From assembly GCA_020722245.1 (NCBI GenBank), contig DYLE01000084.1, positions 1 to 9,894 on the forward strand: a DNA stretch of 9,894 bases, in the 5' to 3' direction. The translations under genes and the position numbers were made by a program. Source of the DNA: Desulfonema limicola (GTDB taxonomy: Bacteria; Desulfobacterota; Desulfobacteria; Desulfobacterales; Desulfosalsimonadaceae). This document shows, piece by piece, positions 1 through 5,633 of this stretch; within the stretch, counting starts at the first letter, position 1; each line of letters begins with the position of its first letter. Under the pieces are notes generated by a model, which was not told the origin of the DNA, made no database searches, and saw nothing but the letters and a program-made list of their open reading frames with translations.

Positions 1-1234
1 CCATGGCCACCCCGACGACGATCAGGAGAGCCGTGCCGCCGAAGTAAAACGGCACGTGAAATTTCGTCATCAGCACGGAGGGGAGCACGCATACCGCCGA
101 TACATAGATCGCTCCGCCCAGGGTGATCCGCGTCAGCACCTTGTCGATGTAATCCGCCGTCCGCTTGCCCGGCCGTATTCCGGGGATATACCCGCCGTAC
201 TTTTTCATGTTTTCCGCGACGTTCTCAGGGTTGAAAACGATCGCCGTGTAAAAATAACAAAAAAAGAAAATAAACCCGACGTAGATCCCCTCATAAATAA
301 AAGACCCCGGTTTCAGCGCATCGGCCACATACTGCATGATGGTCACGTCCCTGAAGAAACTCGCCAGGGTCGCGGGAAACATGATCAACGAGGAGGCAAA
401 AATCGGCGGAATAACGCCGGATGTATTGATTTTCAAAGGAAGATGGGTGGTCTGCCCTCCGTACATCTTCCGCCCCACCACCCGCTTGGCATACTGCACC
501 GGAATGCGTCGCTGTCCCTGCTCCATAAAATTGATAACCCCGACCACGGCCACCATGAGCACCAGAAGGATCACCACCGCGAAAATCCCCATTTCACCGG
601 TGGACATCATGCTGAGGGTGTTTCCGACGGCCGACGGCATGCGGGCCACAATCCCGGCGAAAATGATCAGGGAGATGCCGTTTCCAATGCCGCGCTCGCT
701 GATCTGCTCCCCCAGCCACATGATAAAGGCGGTGCCGGCGGTCAGGGTGATCATGGTCATGAACCTGAAACCCCAGCCCGGATGGATCACGATCGTAATG
801 CCCCCCGGAGCCGACATGCTCTCCAGCCCGATGCTGATCCCGAACCCCTGAATGATGCTCAGCACGACCGTGCCGTACCGGGTATACTGGGTGATCTTTT
901 TCCGGCCCTGCTCCCCCTCCTTGGACAGCCTTTCCAGATGAGGAAACACCACGGTCAAAAGCTGAAGGATAATGGAAGCGCTGATATACGGCATAATCCC
1001 CAGGGCGAAAACCGAAAGCCGTTCCAGAGCGCCCCCTGAAAACATGTTGAAAATGCCGAAAATGGTATCCCGATACTGGGCGAAAAAGGTGGCCAGGGCA
1101 TCTCCGTCCACCCCCGGCGTGGGCACCGCCACACCGATACGGTAGACCGCAAGAAACCCCAGCGCGATTAAAATCCTCCGTTTAAGCTCGGGAATCTTTA
1201 AAATATTGCCGACACCGCTGCCTGAAAACACCAT
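1..1234 (-). CDS. secY: SecY, protein translocase channel subunit (3' end cut off by window edge)
   Basis: SecY forms the central pore of the SecYEG translocon in the inner membrane, which moves unfolded proteins across the membrane and releases membrane segments sideways into it. I translated the minus strand from the ATG at 1234 and obtained 411 open codons with no stop, running off the window edge. Hydrophobic segments lie at about residues 20-38, 73-95, 119-138, 157-173, 184-200, 217-236, 273-293, 316-334, 368-388 and from 396 on, matching the ten SecY helices. The long cytoplasmic loop C4 (RRIPVQYAKR at 242-251) and loop C5 (PGIRPG at 351-356), where ribosome and SecA dock, are intact. 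About 25-30 C-terminal residues are missing compared with E. coli SecY. The start overlaps the rplO stop as ATGA, with GAGG 10 bases upstream, which suggests coupled translation. It follows the ribosomal genes as in most bacteria. Confidence 0.97.
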   Translation of the reverse strand, partial: MVFSGSGVGNILKIPELKRRILIALGFLAVYRIGVAVPTPGVDGDALATFFAQYRDTIFGIFNMFSGGALERLSVFALGIMPYISASIILQLLTVVFPHLERLSKEGEQGRKKITQYTRYGTVVLSIIQGFGISIGLESMSAPGGITIVIHPGWGFRFMTMITLTAGTAFIMWLGEQISERGIGNGISLIIFAGIVARMPSAVGNTLSMMSTGEMGIFAVVILLVLMVAVVGVINFMEQGQRRIPVQYAKRVVGRKMYGGQTTHLPLKINTSGVIPPIFASSLIMFPATLASFFRDVTIMQYVADALKPGSFIYEGIYVGFIFFFCYFYTAIVFNPENVAENMKKYGGYIPGIRPGKRTADYIDKVLTRITLGGAIYVSAVCVLPSVLMTKFHVPFYFGGTALLIVVGVAM

Positions 1235-1677
1235 CAGGATATAACCTCTACCTTCCCGCCCGCCGCCTCCACCTTTTCCCTGGCCTTCTGGCTGATGGCG
1301 TGGACCCTGATATTGATGGGCGAACCCATCTCCCCCTGCCCCAGAAGCTTGACCGCATCGTATTTTCCCCTGATCAGGCCGGCCCCAATCAATGCGGCCT
1401 CATCCACCATGGATCCACTCTCAAACCGGTTTAGATCCCTGATGTTGATGACGGAAACGTTTTTCTTGAATATGCTGGTGAACCCGCGCTTGGGCAGCCT
1501 GCGGTGCAGCGGCATCTGACCGCCTTCATACCCCGGCCGAACCCCTCCACCCGACCGGCTGAGCTGCCCCTTGCTCCCCCGGCCGGCCGTGTGCCCCAAA
1601 CCGGAACCCGCCCCGCGTCCTCTGCGTTTCCGGGAAAATCTGGACCCCTTTAAGGGCTTCAACGCATTCAAACTCAT
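1234..1677 (-). CDS. rplO: 50S ribosomal protein L15
   Basis: L15 (uL15) is a late-assembling large-subunit protein with a long, basic, glycine-rich N-terminal extension that threads into 23S rRNA. The 147 residues match the family length of about 145. The first 60 residues show the typical Arg/Gly/Lys-rich tail, including RKRRGRGAGSGLGHTAGRG, followed by the GGQMPLHRRLPKRGF motif at about 52-66. The globular C-terminal domain then runs from about 75 to the end and finishes with a conserved alanine/glycine-rich helix-strand unit (KVEAAGGKVEV). The ATG overlaps the rpmD stop as ATGA, and GGAGG lies 7 bases upstream inside the last rpmD codons. The gene also overlaps the secY start by four bases, so rpmD, rplO and secY form a tightly coupled chain. 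Confidence 0.98.
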   Translation of the reverse strand: MSLNALKPLKGSRFSRKRRGRGAGSGLGHTAGRGSKGQLSRSGGGVRPGYEGGQMPLHRRLPKRGFTSIFKKNVSVINIRDLNRFESGSMVDEAALIGAGLIRGKYDAVKLLGQGEMGSPINIRVHAISQKAREKVEAAGGKVEVIS

Positions 1678-1859
1678 GCCTCCACCTCCATTCGGACCAG
1701 GTGGGAAACCTTGCGGACCATTCCCCGAATGGAAGGGGTATCCTTCAGCACAACGGTCCGGTTCATTCGGGTCAGTCCCATCCCGCGCAGCACCCGGCGA
1801 TGCTTCTCAGGCCTTCCGACCATACTTTTCACAAGGGTCACTTTCAAAACGCCGCTCAT
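1674..1859 (-). CDS. rpmD: 50S ribosomal protein L30
   Basis: L30 (uL30) is a small protein on the solvent side of the large subunit near 5S rRNA; many bacteria lack it. The reading frame can begin at GTG 1868 or at ATG 1859. I chose ATG 1859, which gives 61 residues beginning MSGVLKVTLVKSMVGRPEKH and lines up with the start of the roughly 59-residue E. coli protein. The only purine-rich site (AAGGGA at 1871-1876) lies 11 bases before this ATG but only 2 bases before the GTG, which is too close for ribosome binding. With the GTG the gene would overlap the rpsE stop as GTGA, so some annotations may prefer it. The diagnostic DTPSIRGMVRKVSHLV segment near the C-terminus is present. The stop overlaps the rplO start. 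Confidence 0.95.
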   Translation of the reverse strand: MSGVLKVTLVKSMVGRPEKHRRVLRGMGLTRMNRTVVLKDTPSIRGMVRKVSHLVRMEVEA

Positions 1860-1864
1860 ATGAA

Positions 1865-2371
1865 TCACAATCCCTTTTTAAAATCCTCAACATTGATCCC
1901 ACGCCCGGAGGCAACCGTTTCCACGCTCCGCAGATCCCTCAACCCCCGCAGGGTCGCTTTGACCACATTGTGTGGATTGCGTGATCCCATGCACTTGGTC
2001 AGGATGTTTTCAACCCCCACCGCTTCAAGAACCGCCCGCACCGCGCCGCCGGCGATCACCCCGGTCCCCTTGGAGGCGGGTTTCAACAGCACCCGGCCCG
2101 CTCCGAACTTTCCGGTCACCTCATAGGGGATCGTGCCGTCGACGAGCGGGACCGCGATCATGTCCCTTTTCGCTTTTTCCATCCCTTTTCGAATGGCTTC
2201 GGGGACCTCGTGGGCCTTGCCCAGCCCGCAACCCACGCTCCCCCGGCCGTCCCCCACCACAACGATGGCGCTGAAACTGAACCGCCGGCCGCCTTTATGG
2301 ACCTTCGCCACCCGGCTGATATGGACCACCTTGTCGATATATAAATTTTCTTCCACTTCTTTCCTGAGCAA
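1865..2371 (-). CDS. rpsE: 30S ribosomal protein S5 (start probably TTG)
   Basis: S5 (uS5) sits at the back of the 30S subunit near the mRNA entry and affects decoding accuracy; its loop 2 is where spectinomycin resistance changes occur in E. coli. The N-terminal S5 domain covers about residues 10-75 and carries the KGGRRFSFSA and VVVGDG motifs. The C-terminal domain follows, with the conserved GAGRVLLKPASKGTGVIAGG segment and the RNPHNVVKATLRGL helix. An ATG at 2377 would give 170 residues, but AGGAGG ends a single base before it. The in-frame TTG at 2371 sits exactly 7 bases after that site, the spacing seen for rpsC, rpsN, rplF and rplO, so I place the start there (168 residues). An in-frame TAA at 2384-2386 excludes any start further upstream. 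The gene lies 16-22 bases downstream of rplR, depending on the start. Confidence 0.95.
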   Translation of the reverse strand: MLRKEVEENLYIDKVVHISRVAKVHKGGRRFSFSAIVVVGDGRGSVGCGLGKAHEVPEAIRKGMEKAKRDMIAVPLVDGTIPYEVTGKFGAGRVLLKPASKGTGVIAGGAVRAVLEAVGVENILTKCMGSRNPHNVVKATLRGLRDLRSVETVASGRGINVEDFKKGL

Positions 2372-2378
2372 GAGCATG

Positions 2379-2384
2379 CCTCCT
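2379..2384 (-). promoter_or_regulatory. Ribosome binding site that decides the rpsE start
   Basis: The minus strand reads AGGAGG here, a perfect anti-SD match. Only one base separates it from the ATG at 2375-2377, but 7 bases separate it from the in-frame TTG at 2369-2371. The usual 5-9 base spacing therefore favours TTG. Confidence 0.7.
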
Positions 2385-2393
2385 TATGTCTGC

Positions 2394-2762
2394 CTAAAAA
2401 TCCAGCCCCGCCTCACGCGCGGCATCGGAAACCGATTTGACCCGGCCGTGATACTTGAACCCGTTGCGGTCAAAAACCACCGATTTAATCCCCTTATCCA
2501 TCGCCCGCTGGGCGATCCGCTTGCCGATGAACTTTGCCGCAGCCTGCTTGTTTTCGAACCTCTGGTCTTCCCGGACATCCTTTTCCATGGTCGAGGCGGA
2601 AACCAGGGTGGCGCCCTGCGTATCATCGATGATCTGGGCGTAAATATGCTTGGCGCTGCGGTAAACGGTAAGCCTCGGCCGCGTTGAAGAGCCGACCATC
2701 TTCTTGCGGATTCTCTTTTTACGTCTTGCCCGCTGCTCCGTTCGTCGATTCACTGAACCCAT
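2394..2762 (-). CDS. rplR: 50S ribosomal protein L18
   Basis: L18 (uL18) binds 5S rRNA and, together with L5, anchors the 5S particle in the central protuberance of the large subunit. The 122 residues are typical for the family. The N-terminal tail (about 1-27) is very basic, containing RRKKRIRKK, and contacts 5S rRNA. The folded domain then carries the familiar RPRLTVYRSAKHIYAQIIDD block (28-47), the GKRIAQRA helix and the conserved C-terminal end with YHGRVKSVSDAAREAGL. The ATG at 2762 has AAGGA 6 bases upstream. The gene lies 28 bases after rplF and shortly before rpsE. Nothing is missing or unusual. Confidence 0.98.
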   Translation of the reverse strand: MGSVNRRTEQRARRKKRIRKKMVGSSTRPRLTVYRSAKHIYAQIIDDTQGATLVSASTMEKDVREDQRFENKQAAAKFIGKRIAQRAMDKGIKSVVFDRNGFKYHGRVKSVSDAAREAGLDF

Positions 2763-2790
2763 GGTTCATCCTTCCATTTTAGCACATGAT

Positions 2791-3324
2791 TTACTTGGCC
2801 GTCTTGCCGGCCTTTCGCTGAATATGCTCCTCGGCGTACTTGATCCCCTTGCCCTTATAGGGCTCCGGCGGTCTCAGCCGCCGAATGGCGGACGCCGTAT
2901 GCCCGAGCAGGTCCTTGTCGATCCCGAAAAGCCGAATGATGTTTTTATCCATCTTGGCGGTGATCCCCTCCGGCAGGGGAAACTCAATCGTATGGGAAAA
3001 CCCCAGATGAAAATCGATCCCCTTTCCCTTGAGTTCCGCCCGGTAACCCAGGCCGTTGATCTCCAGGGCGCGTTCAAATCCCGAAGAGACGCCGGTCACC
3101 ATATTGGCGACCAGCGCCCGGGTCATTCCCCATAACGCCCGGGTCTTTTTATCGCTCCGGTCGATGCAGACGGTGACAAGTCCTTTTTCAATCTTTAAAT
3201 CGACATCCGGATGGATCTTCCGCGTCAGGGTTCCCTTCTCCCCCTTGACGCTCAGCAGCCGGTCATTATAAGTGATACTTATCTTTTCGGGTACCGGAAT
3301 CGGCTTTTTCCCCACGCGCGACAT
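2791..3324 (-). CDS. rplF: 50S ribosomal protein L6
   Basis: L6 (uL6) lies near the factor-binding region and the sarcin-ricin loop of the large subunit and is built from two similar beta-alpha domains. The 177 residues equal the usual length. The start MSRVGKKPIPVP is the family hallmark. Domain one spans about residues 1-82, with WGMTRALVANMV near its end, and domain two spans about 83-170. The signature RPPEPYKGKGIKY sits near the C-terminus, followed by a basic tail rich in lysine. AGGAG lies 7 bases before the ATG, within an 11-base block identical in sequence and position to the one before rpsN. The gene starts 15 bases after the rpsH stop. Confidence 0.98.
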   Translation of the reverse strand: MSRVGKKPIPVPEKISITYNDRLLSVKGEKGTLTRKIHPDVDLKIEKGLVTVCIDRSDKKTRALWGMTRALVANMVTGVSSGFERALEINGLGYRAELKGKGIDFHLGFSHTIEFPLPEGITAKMDKNIIRLFGIDKDLLGHTASAIRRLRPPEPYKGKGIKYAEEHIQRKAGKTAK

Positions 3325-3339
3325 ATTCCCTCTCCTTGA

Positions 3340-3738
3340 CTACCAGATTCTGCAGAGCATCTCCCCGCCGAGACTTTCTTTTCTCGCCTCCCTGTCCGTC
3401 AACACCCCTCTGGAGGTCGACAGAATGGAAATGCCTGTTCCATTCAGCACCGGCTTTACATCCTTCCCTTTCACATACACCCGGCGGCTGGGTTTGCTGA
3501 CCCGCTGCATGCCGCATATCACGTGCTGCTCATTCCGGTCGTACTTCAGGTAGATCCGAAGGATGCCCTGCTTGTTGTCCTGAATGAACTTATAGTTCCG
3601 AATAAACCCCTCTTTCTTCATCACCTCGGCCAGGGCGGCCTTCAGCCGGGAGCCGGGAATATCGACCTTCTCAAGCCGCGCTTTTCCCGCATTTCGAATG
3701 CGGACCAACATATCCGACAATGGATCAGTCAATGACAT
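3340..3738 (-). CDS. rpsH: 30S ribosomal protein S8
   Basis: S8 (uS8) binds helix 21 of 16S rRNA and is a primary organiser of the 30S central domain. In E. coli it also represses the spc operon by binding its own mRNA near the rplX-rplE junction. The 132 residues are typical (E. coli has 130). The N-terminal domain opens with DPLSDMLVRIRNA (5-17) and includes the conserved VMKKEGFIRNY segment. The C-terminal RNA-binding domain carries KPSRRVYV and the diagnostic GISILSTSRGVLTDREAR motif near residues 102-119. The ATG has GGAG 6 bases upstream. A 62-base spacer separates it from rpsN, one of the two longest gaps in the window. I see no clear copy of the S8-binding RNA fold there. Confidence 0.98.
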   Translation of the reverse strand: MSLTDPLSDMLVRIRNAGKARLEKVDIPGSRLKAALAEVMKKEGFIRNYKFIQDNKQGILRIYLKYDRNEQHVICGMQRVSKPSRRVYVKGKDVKPVLNGTGISILSTSRGVLTDREARKESLGGEMLCRIW

Positions 3739-3800
3739 GGTTTACTCCGTTTGTTTTTTTGCAAATAAGGGTTTCAAGGCCCACTCCAACAACAATCGGC

Positions 3801-3986
3801 CTACCAGCTGGATTTGATAACCCCTGGAAGAAGCCCTTCCGCGGCCATATTTCGGAAACAGAGCCGGCAGATTCCGAACTTTCGAATATACCCCCTGGAA
3901 CGGCCGCAGATCGGACAGCGGTTGTATCTCCGGACCTCAAATTTCGGTTTGCGTTTCGCCTTTATGATCAGAGATGTTTTAGCCAA
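3801..3986 (-). CDS. rpsN: 30S ribosomal protein S14, short zinc-binding type
   Basis: S14 (uS14) is a late-assembling protein of the 30S head. This is the short, 61-residue type Z form, not the roughly 100-residue cysteine-free form found in E. coli. Four cysteines at residues 24, 27, 40 and 43 form a CX2C-X12-CX2C zinc knuckle (CPICGRSRGYIRKFGICRLC), and the C-terminus GLLPGVIKSSW is complete. The start is TTG at 3986: the following residues AKTSLIIKAK fit the family exactly, AGGAG lies 7 bases upstream, and an in-frame TAA at 3999-4001 rules out any earlier start. The gene has spacers of 63 and 62 bases on its two sides, unusually roomy for this cluster. Type Z S14 commonly occupies this position between rplE and rpsH. 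Confidence 0.97.
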   Translation of the reverse strand: MAKTSLIIKAKRKPKFEVRRYNRCPICGRSRGYIRKFGICRLCFRNMAAEGLLPGVIKSSW

Positions 3987-3993
3987 AATCCCT

Positions 3994-3998
3994 CTCCT
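3994..3998 (-). promoter_or_regulatory. Ribosome binding site for the TTG start of rpsN
   Basis: The minus strand reads AGGAG within AAAGGAGAGGG, 7 bases before the TTG at 3984-3986. Together with the in-frame TAA just upstream (3999-4001), it fixes this non-ATG start. Confidence 0.8.
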
Positions 3999-4049
3999 TT
4001 AAATCATCACTTTCCAAACCCGTTGCCATCCCGGCCGCTGAGTTGCGTC

Positions 4050-4586
4050 CTAATTCCGGAAGGGCATCCCCAACCGTCTTAAAAGCTCCCGGCCCTCCTC
4101 ATCGGTTTTGGCCGTGGTAACGATCGTGACGTTCATCCCCTTGATGCTGTCGATCTTGTCGTAGTCAATTTCCGGAAAAATGATGTGTTCCTTGATCCCG
4201 AGGGTGTAGTTCCCCCGCCCGTCAAACGCCTTTGCAGAAATTCCTTTAAAATCGCGAACCCGGGGAAGGGCGATATGAATCAGTTTTTCAAAAAAATCAT
4301 ACATCCGGCCCCGGCGCAGCGTCACCATGCACCCGATGGGCATCCCCTCCCGGATCTTGAAGGCGGCGATCGATTTCTTGGCCCGGGTCACTACCGGCGC
4401 CTGGCCGGTGATCAGCCGAAGCTCTTCCTTGGCCGAATCGATCAGCTTGATGTCATGAATCGCCCCCCCGATCCCCATGTTCAACGTGATCTTTTCGAGC
4501 CTGGGAACCTGAAAGATATTCTTATAATGGAACTCTTCGATCAGCTTCGGGACAACCTCTTTTTCATAATATTCCTTGACCGACAT
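4050..4586 (-). CDS. rplE: 50S ribosomal protein L5
   Basis: L5 (uL5) binds 5S rRNA, sits in the central protuberance and touches P-site tRNA and the small subunit through bridge B1b. The 178 residues match the family (about 179). Visible hallmarks are the N-terminal YYEKEVVPKLIEEF helix, the PRLEKITLNMGIG strand at about 28-40, the TGQAPVVTRAKKSIAAFKIR segment that carries the 5S contact, the IALPRVRDFKGI block and the tail ending EEGRELLRRLGMPFRN. The ATG at 4586 lies 23 bases after the rplX stop, with GGAGGAAGG upstream. In E. coli the S8 repressor site lies around this junction; a small hairpin at the rplX stop is treated separately as a weak candidate. Confidence 0.98.
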   Translation of the reverse strand: MSVKEYYEKEVVPKLIEEFHYKNIFQVPRLEKITLNMGIGGAIHDIKLIDSAKEELRLITGQAPVVTRAKKSIAAFKIREGMPIGCMVTLRRGRMYDFFEKLIHIALPRVRDFKGISAKAFDGRGNYTLGIKEHIIFPEIDYDKIDSIKGMNVTIVTTAKTDEEGRELLRRLGMPFRN

Positions 4587-4609
4587 CTACCTTCCTCCGG
4601 TATGCCCGA

Positions 4610-4942
4610 TTAGGCATCGATCAGTTCGCCGCATTTTCTGCACACCCTCACCTTTTTGCCGTCATCGAGGCGCTTCATCTGAATCCGAACCGGGGCCATG
4701 CATTTGTTGCACAGCAGCATGACGTTGGACCAGTGAATCCCGGCCTCCCCTTCGATAATCCCGCCCTGCTTGTTTTTGGCGCTGGGCCGGGTGTGACGTT
4801 TCACCATGTTCACATGCTCCACCAGCACCCGTTGTTTTTTTTCATCGATACGGATCACCTTGCCGATTTTCCCCTTGTCCTTACCGGTGAGCACCTTGAC
4901 CTTGTCATTTTTTTTAATACGGCAGGCGTTTTTCTTTTCCAT
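4610..4942 (-). CDS. rplX: 50S ribosomal protein L24 with C-terminal zinc ribbon
   Basis: L24 (uL24) is an assembly initiator that binds the 5' domain of 23S rRNA and lies near the tunnel exit. The 110 residues contain an N-terminal KOW domain at about 13-40 (KVKVLTGKDKGKIGKV). The conserved HTRPS and GGIIEGEAGIHWSNV segments follow. The C-terminal region has four cysteines at 78, 81, 101 and 104 (CX2C-X19-CX2C), with the typical DGKKVRVCRKCGE wording, so it probably binds one zinc ion. E. coli L24 (104 residues) lacks a full set of these cysteines, but many other bacteria have it. GGAG lies 10 bases before the ATG, in a G-rich 29-base leader after rplN. The gene is complete. Confidence 0.97.
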   Translation of the reverse strand: MEKKNACRIKKNDKVKVLTGKDKGKIGKVIRIDEKKQRVLVEHVNMVKRHTRPSAKNKQGGIIEGEAGIHWSNVMLLCNKCMAPVRIQMKRLDDGKKVRVCRKCGELIDA

Positions 4943-4971
4943 GGTTTTTTATCTCCCCAAACCCAATCCCC

Positions 4972-5340
4972 CTATAATACCTCAGGAGCAAGGGATATGA
5001 TCTTCATAAACCGCTGGGCGCGAAGCTCTCTGGCCACAGGCCCGAAGATGCGGGTTCCGATGGGCTCGCGCTGCTCATTGATCAGCACCGCCGAGTTATC
5101 GTCAAACCGAATATGGGTGCCGTCCGGCCGCCGAATCCCCTTTTTGGTCCGGACCACCACGGCCTTCAAGACATCCCCTTTGTTGACCTTGGCGTTGGGA
5201 ATCGCTTCCTTGACCGACACCACGATGATATCCCCCACGCTGGCATACCTCCGCCGGGTTCCGCCAAGAACCTTGATGCAGTAAACCTCCTTGGCCCCTG
5301 AATTATCCGCAACCGACAGCCTTGTCTCCGACTGAATCAT
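4972..5340 (-). CDS. rplN: 50S ribosomal protein L14
   Basis: L14 (uL14) lies at the subunit interface, forms bridges to 16S rRNA, and is the docking site of the ribosome silencing factor RsfS. The 122 residues are exactly the family norm. The start MIQSETRLSVADNSGAKEV, the basic GGTRRRYASVGDIIV strand, the KGDVLKAVVVRTKKGIRRPDG segment and the GTRIFGPVARELR signature near the end are all intact. GAGG lies 10 bases before the ATG. In E. coli this gene opens the separate spc operon behind its own promoter. Here only 18 bases separate it from the rpsQ stop, so it probably continues the upstream transcript. Confidence 0.98.
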   Translation of the reverse strand: MIQSETRLSVADNSGAKEVYCIKVLGGTRRRYASVGDIIVVSVKEAIPNAKVNKGDVLKAVVVRTKKGIRRPDGTHIRFDDNSAVLINEQREPIGTRIFGPVARELRAQRFMKIISLAPEVL

Positions 5341-5358
5341 CTTCTGTGTTCCTCTGTA

Positions 5359-5619
5359 TTAAACGGATTTTTCGATAATCCGGCTCACCCGCCACCGTTT
5401 CATTTTGCTGATCGGTCTGGATTCCGTGATCAGAACCCGGTCTCCGATGGAACAGCTGTTCTGAGCATCATGAGCCGCGAACCTGGATCGCCGCCTGATA
5501 TACTTCTTATAAACCGGATGGCTGACCGTTCGTTCCACCAGGACGGTCACGGTTTTGTCCATTTTATTGCTTAAAACCGTTCCCACCATCTGTCTTCTCA
5601 TTCCCCTTTTTTTTTCCAT
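5359..5619 (-). CDS. rpsQ: 30S ribosomal protein S17
   Basis: S17 (uS17) is a primary 16S rRNA-binding protein of the 30S body, an OB-fold beta-barrel. The 86 residues match the family (E. coli has 84). The core begins MVGTVLSNKMDKTVTVLVER at residue 11 and is followed by HPVYKKYIRRRSRF. The signature GDRVLITESRPISKMKRWRV forms the C-terminal strands. I keep the ATG at 5619, which adds a basic leader MEKKRGMRRQ; the Shine-Dalgarno match before it is weak (GGG about 10 bases upstream), so coupling to rpmC, 14 bases away, may help. A run of nine A residues follows the ATG in the mRNA. The gene is otherwise ordinary. Confidence 0.97.
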   Translation of the reverse strand: MEKKRGMRRQMVGTVLSNKMDKTVTVLVERTVSHPVYKKYIRRRSRFAAHDAQNSCSIGDRVLITESRPISKMKRWRVSRIIEKSV

Positions 5620-5633
5620 GGCAACAAACCCGT

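Noticed and set aside
56..1039. A 327-codon open frame on the plus strand, rich in His, Pro, Gly and Asp.
   Set aside because: It lies entirely antisense to secY, whose minus-strand translation is an unmistakable membrane protein. The composition is that of a GC-rich shadow frame, and no domain is recognisable.
955..1152. A 65-codon minus-strand open frame inside secY.
   Set aside because: It is in a different frame from SecY; the true frame has no stop in the window and was found by direct translation from 1234.
1571..2126. Two plus-strand open frames of 137 and 141 codons opposite rplO, rpmD and rpsE.
   Set aside because: They are low-complexity Pro/Arg/Ser-rich frames with no family resemblance, opposite confirmed ribosomal genes.
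4973..4978. A perfect TATAAT on the plus strand, a possible antisense promoter into rplN.
   Set aside because: No acceptable -35 box occurs 16-18 bases upstream (the region reads T-rich, then ATCTCC). A lone hexamer is expected by chance.
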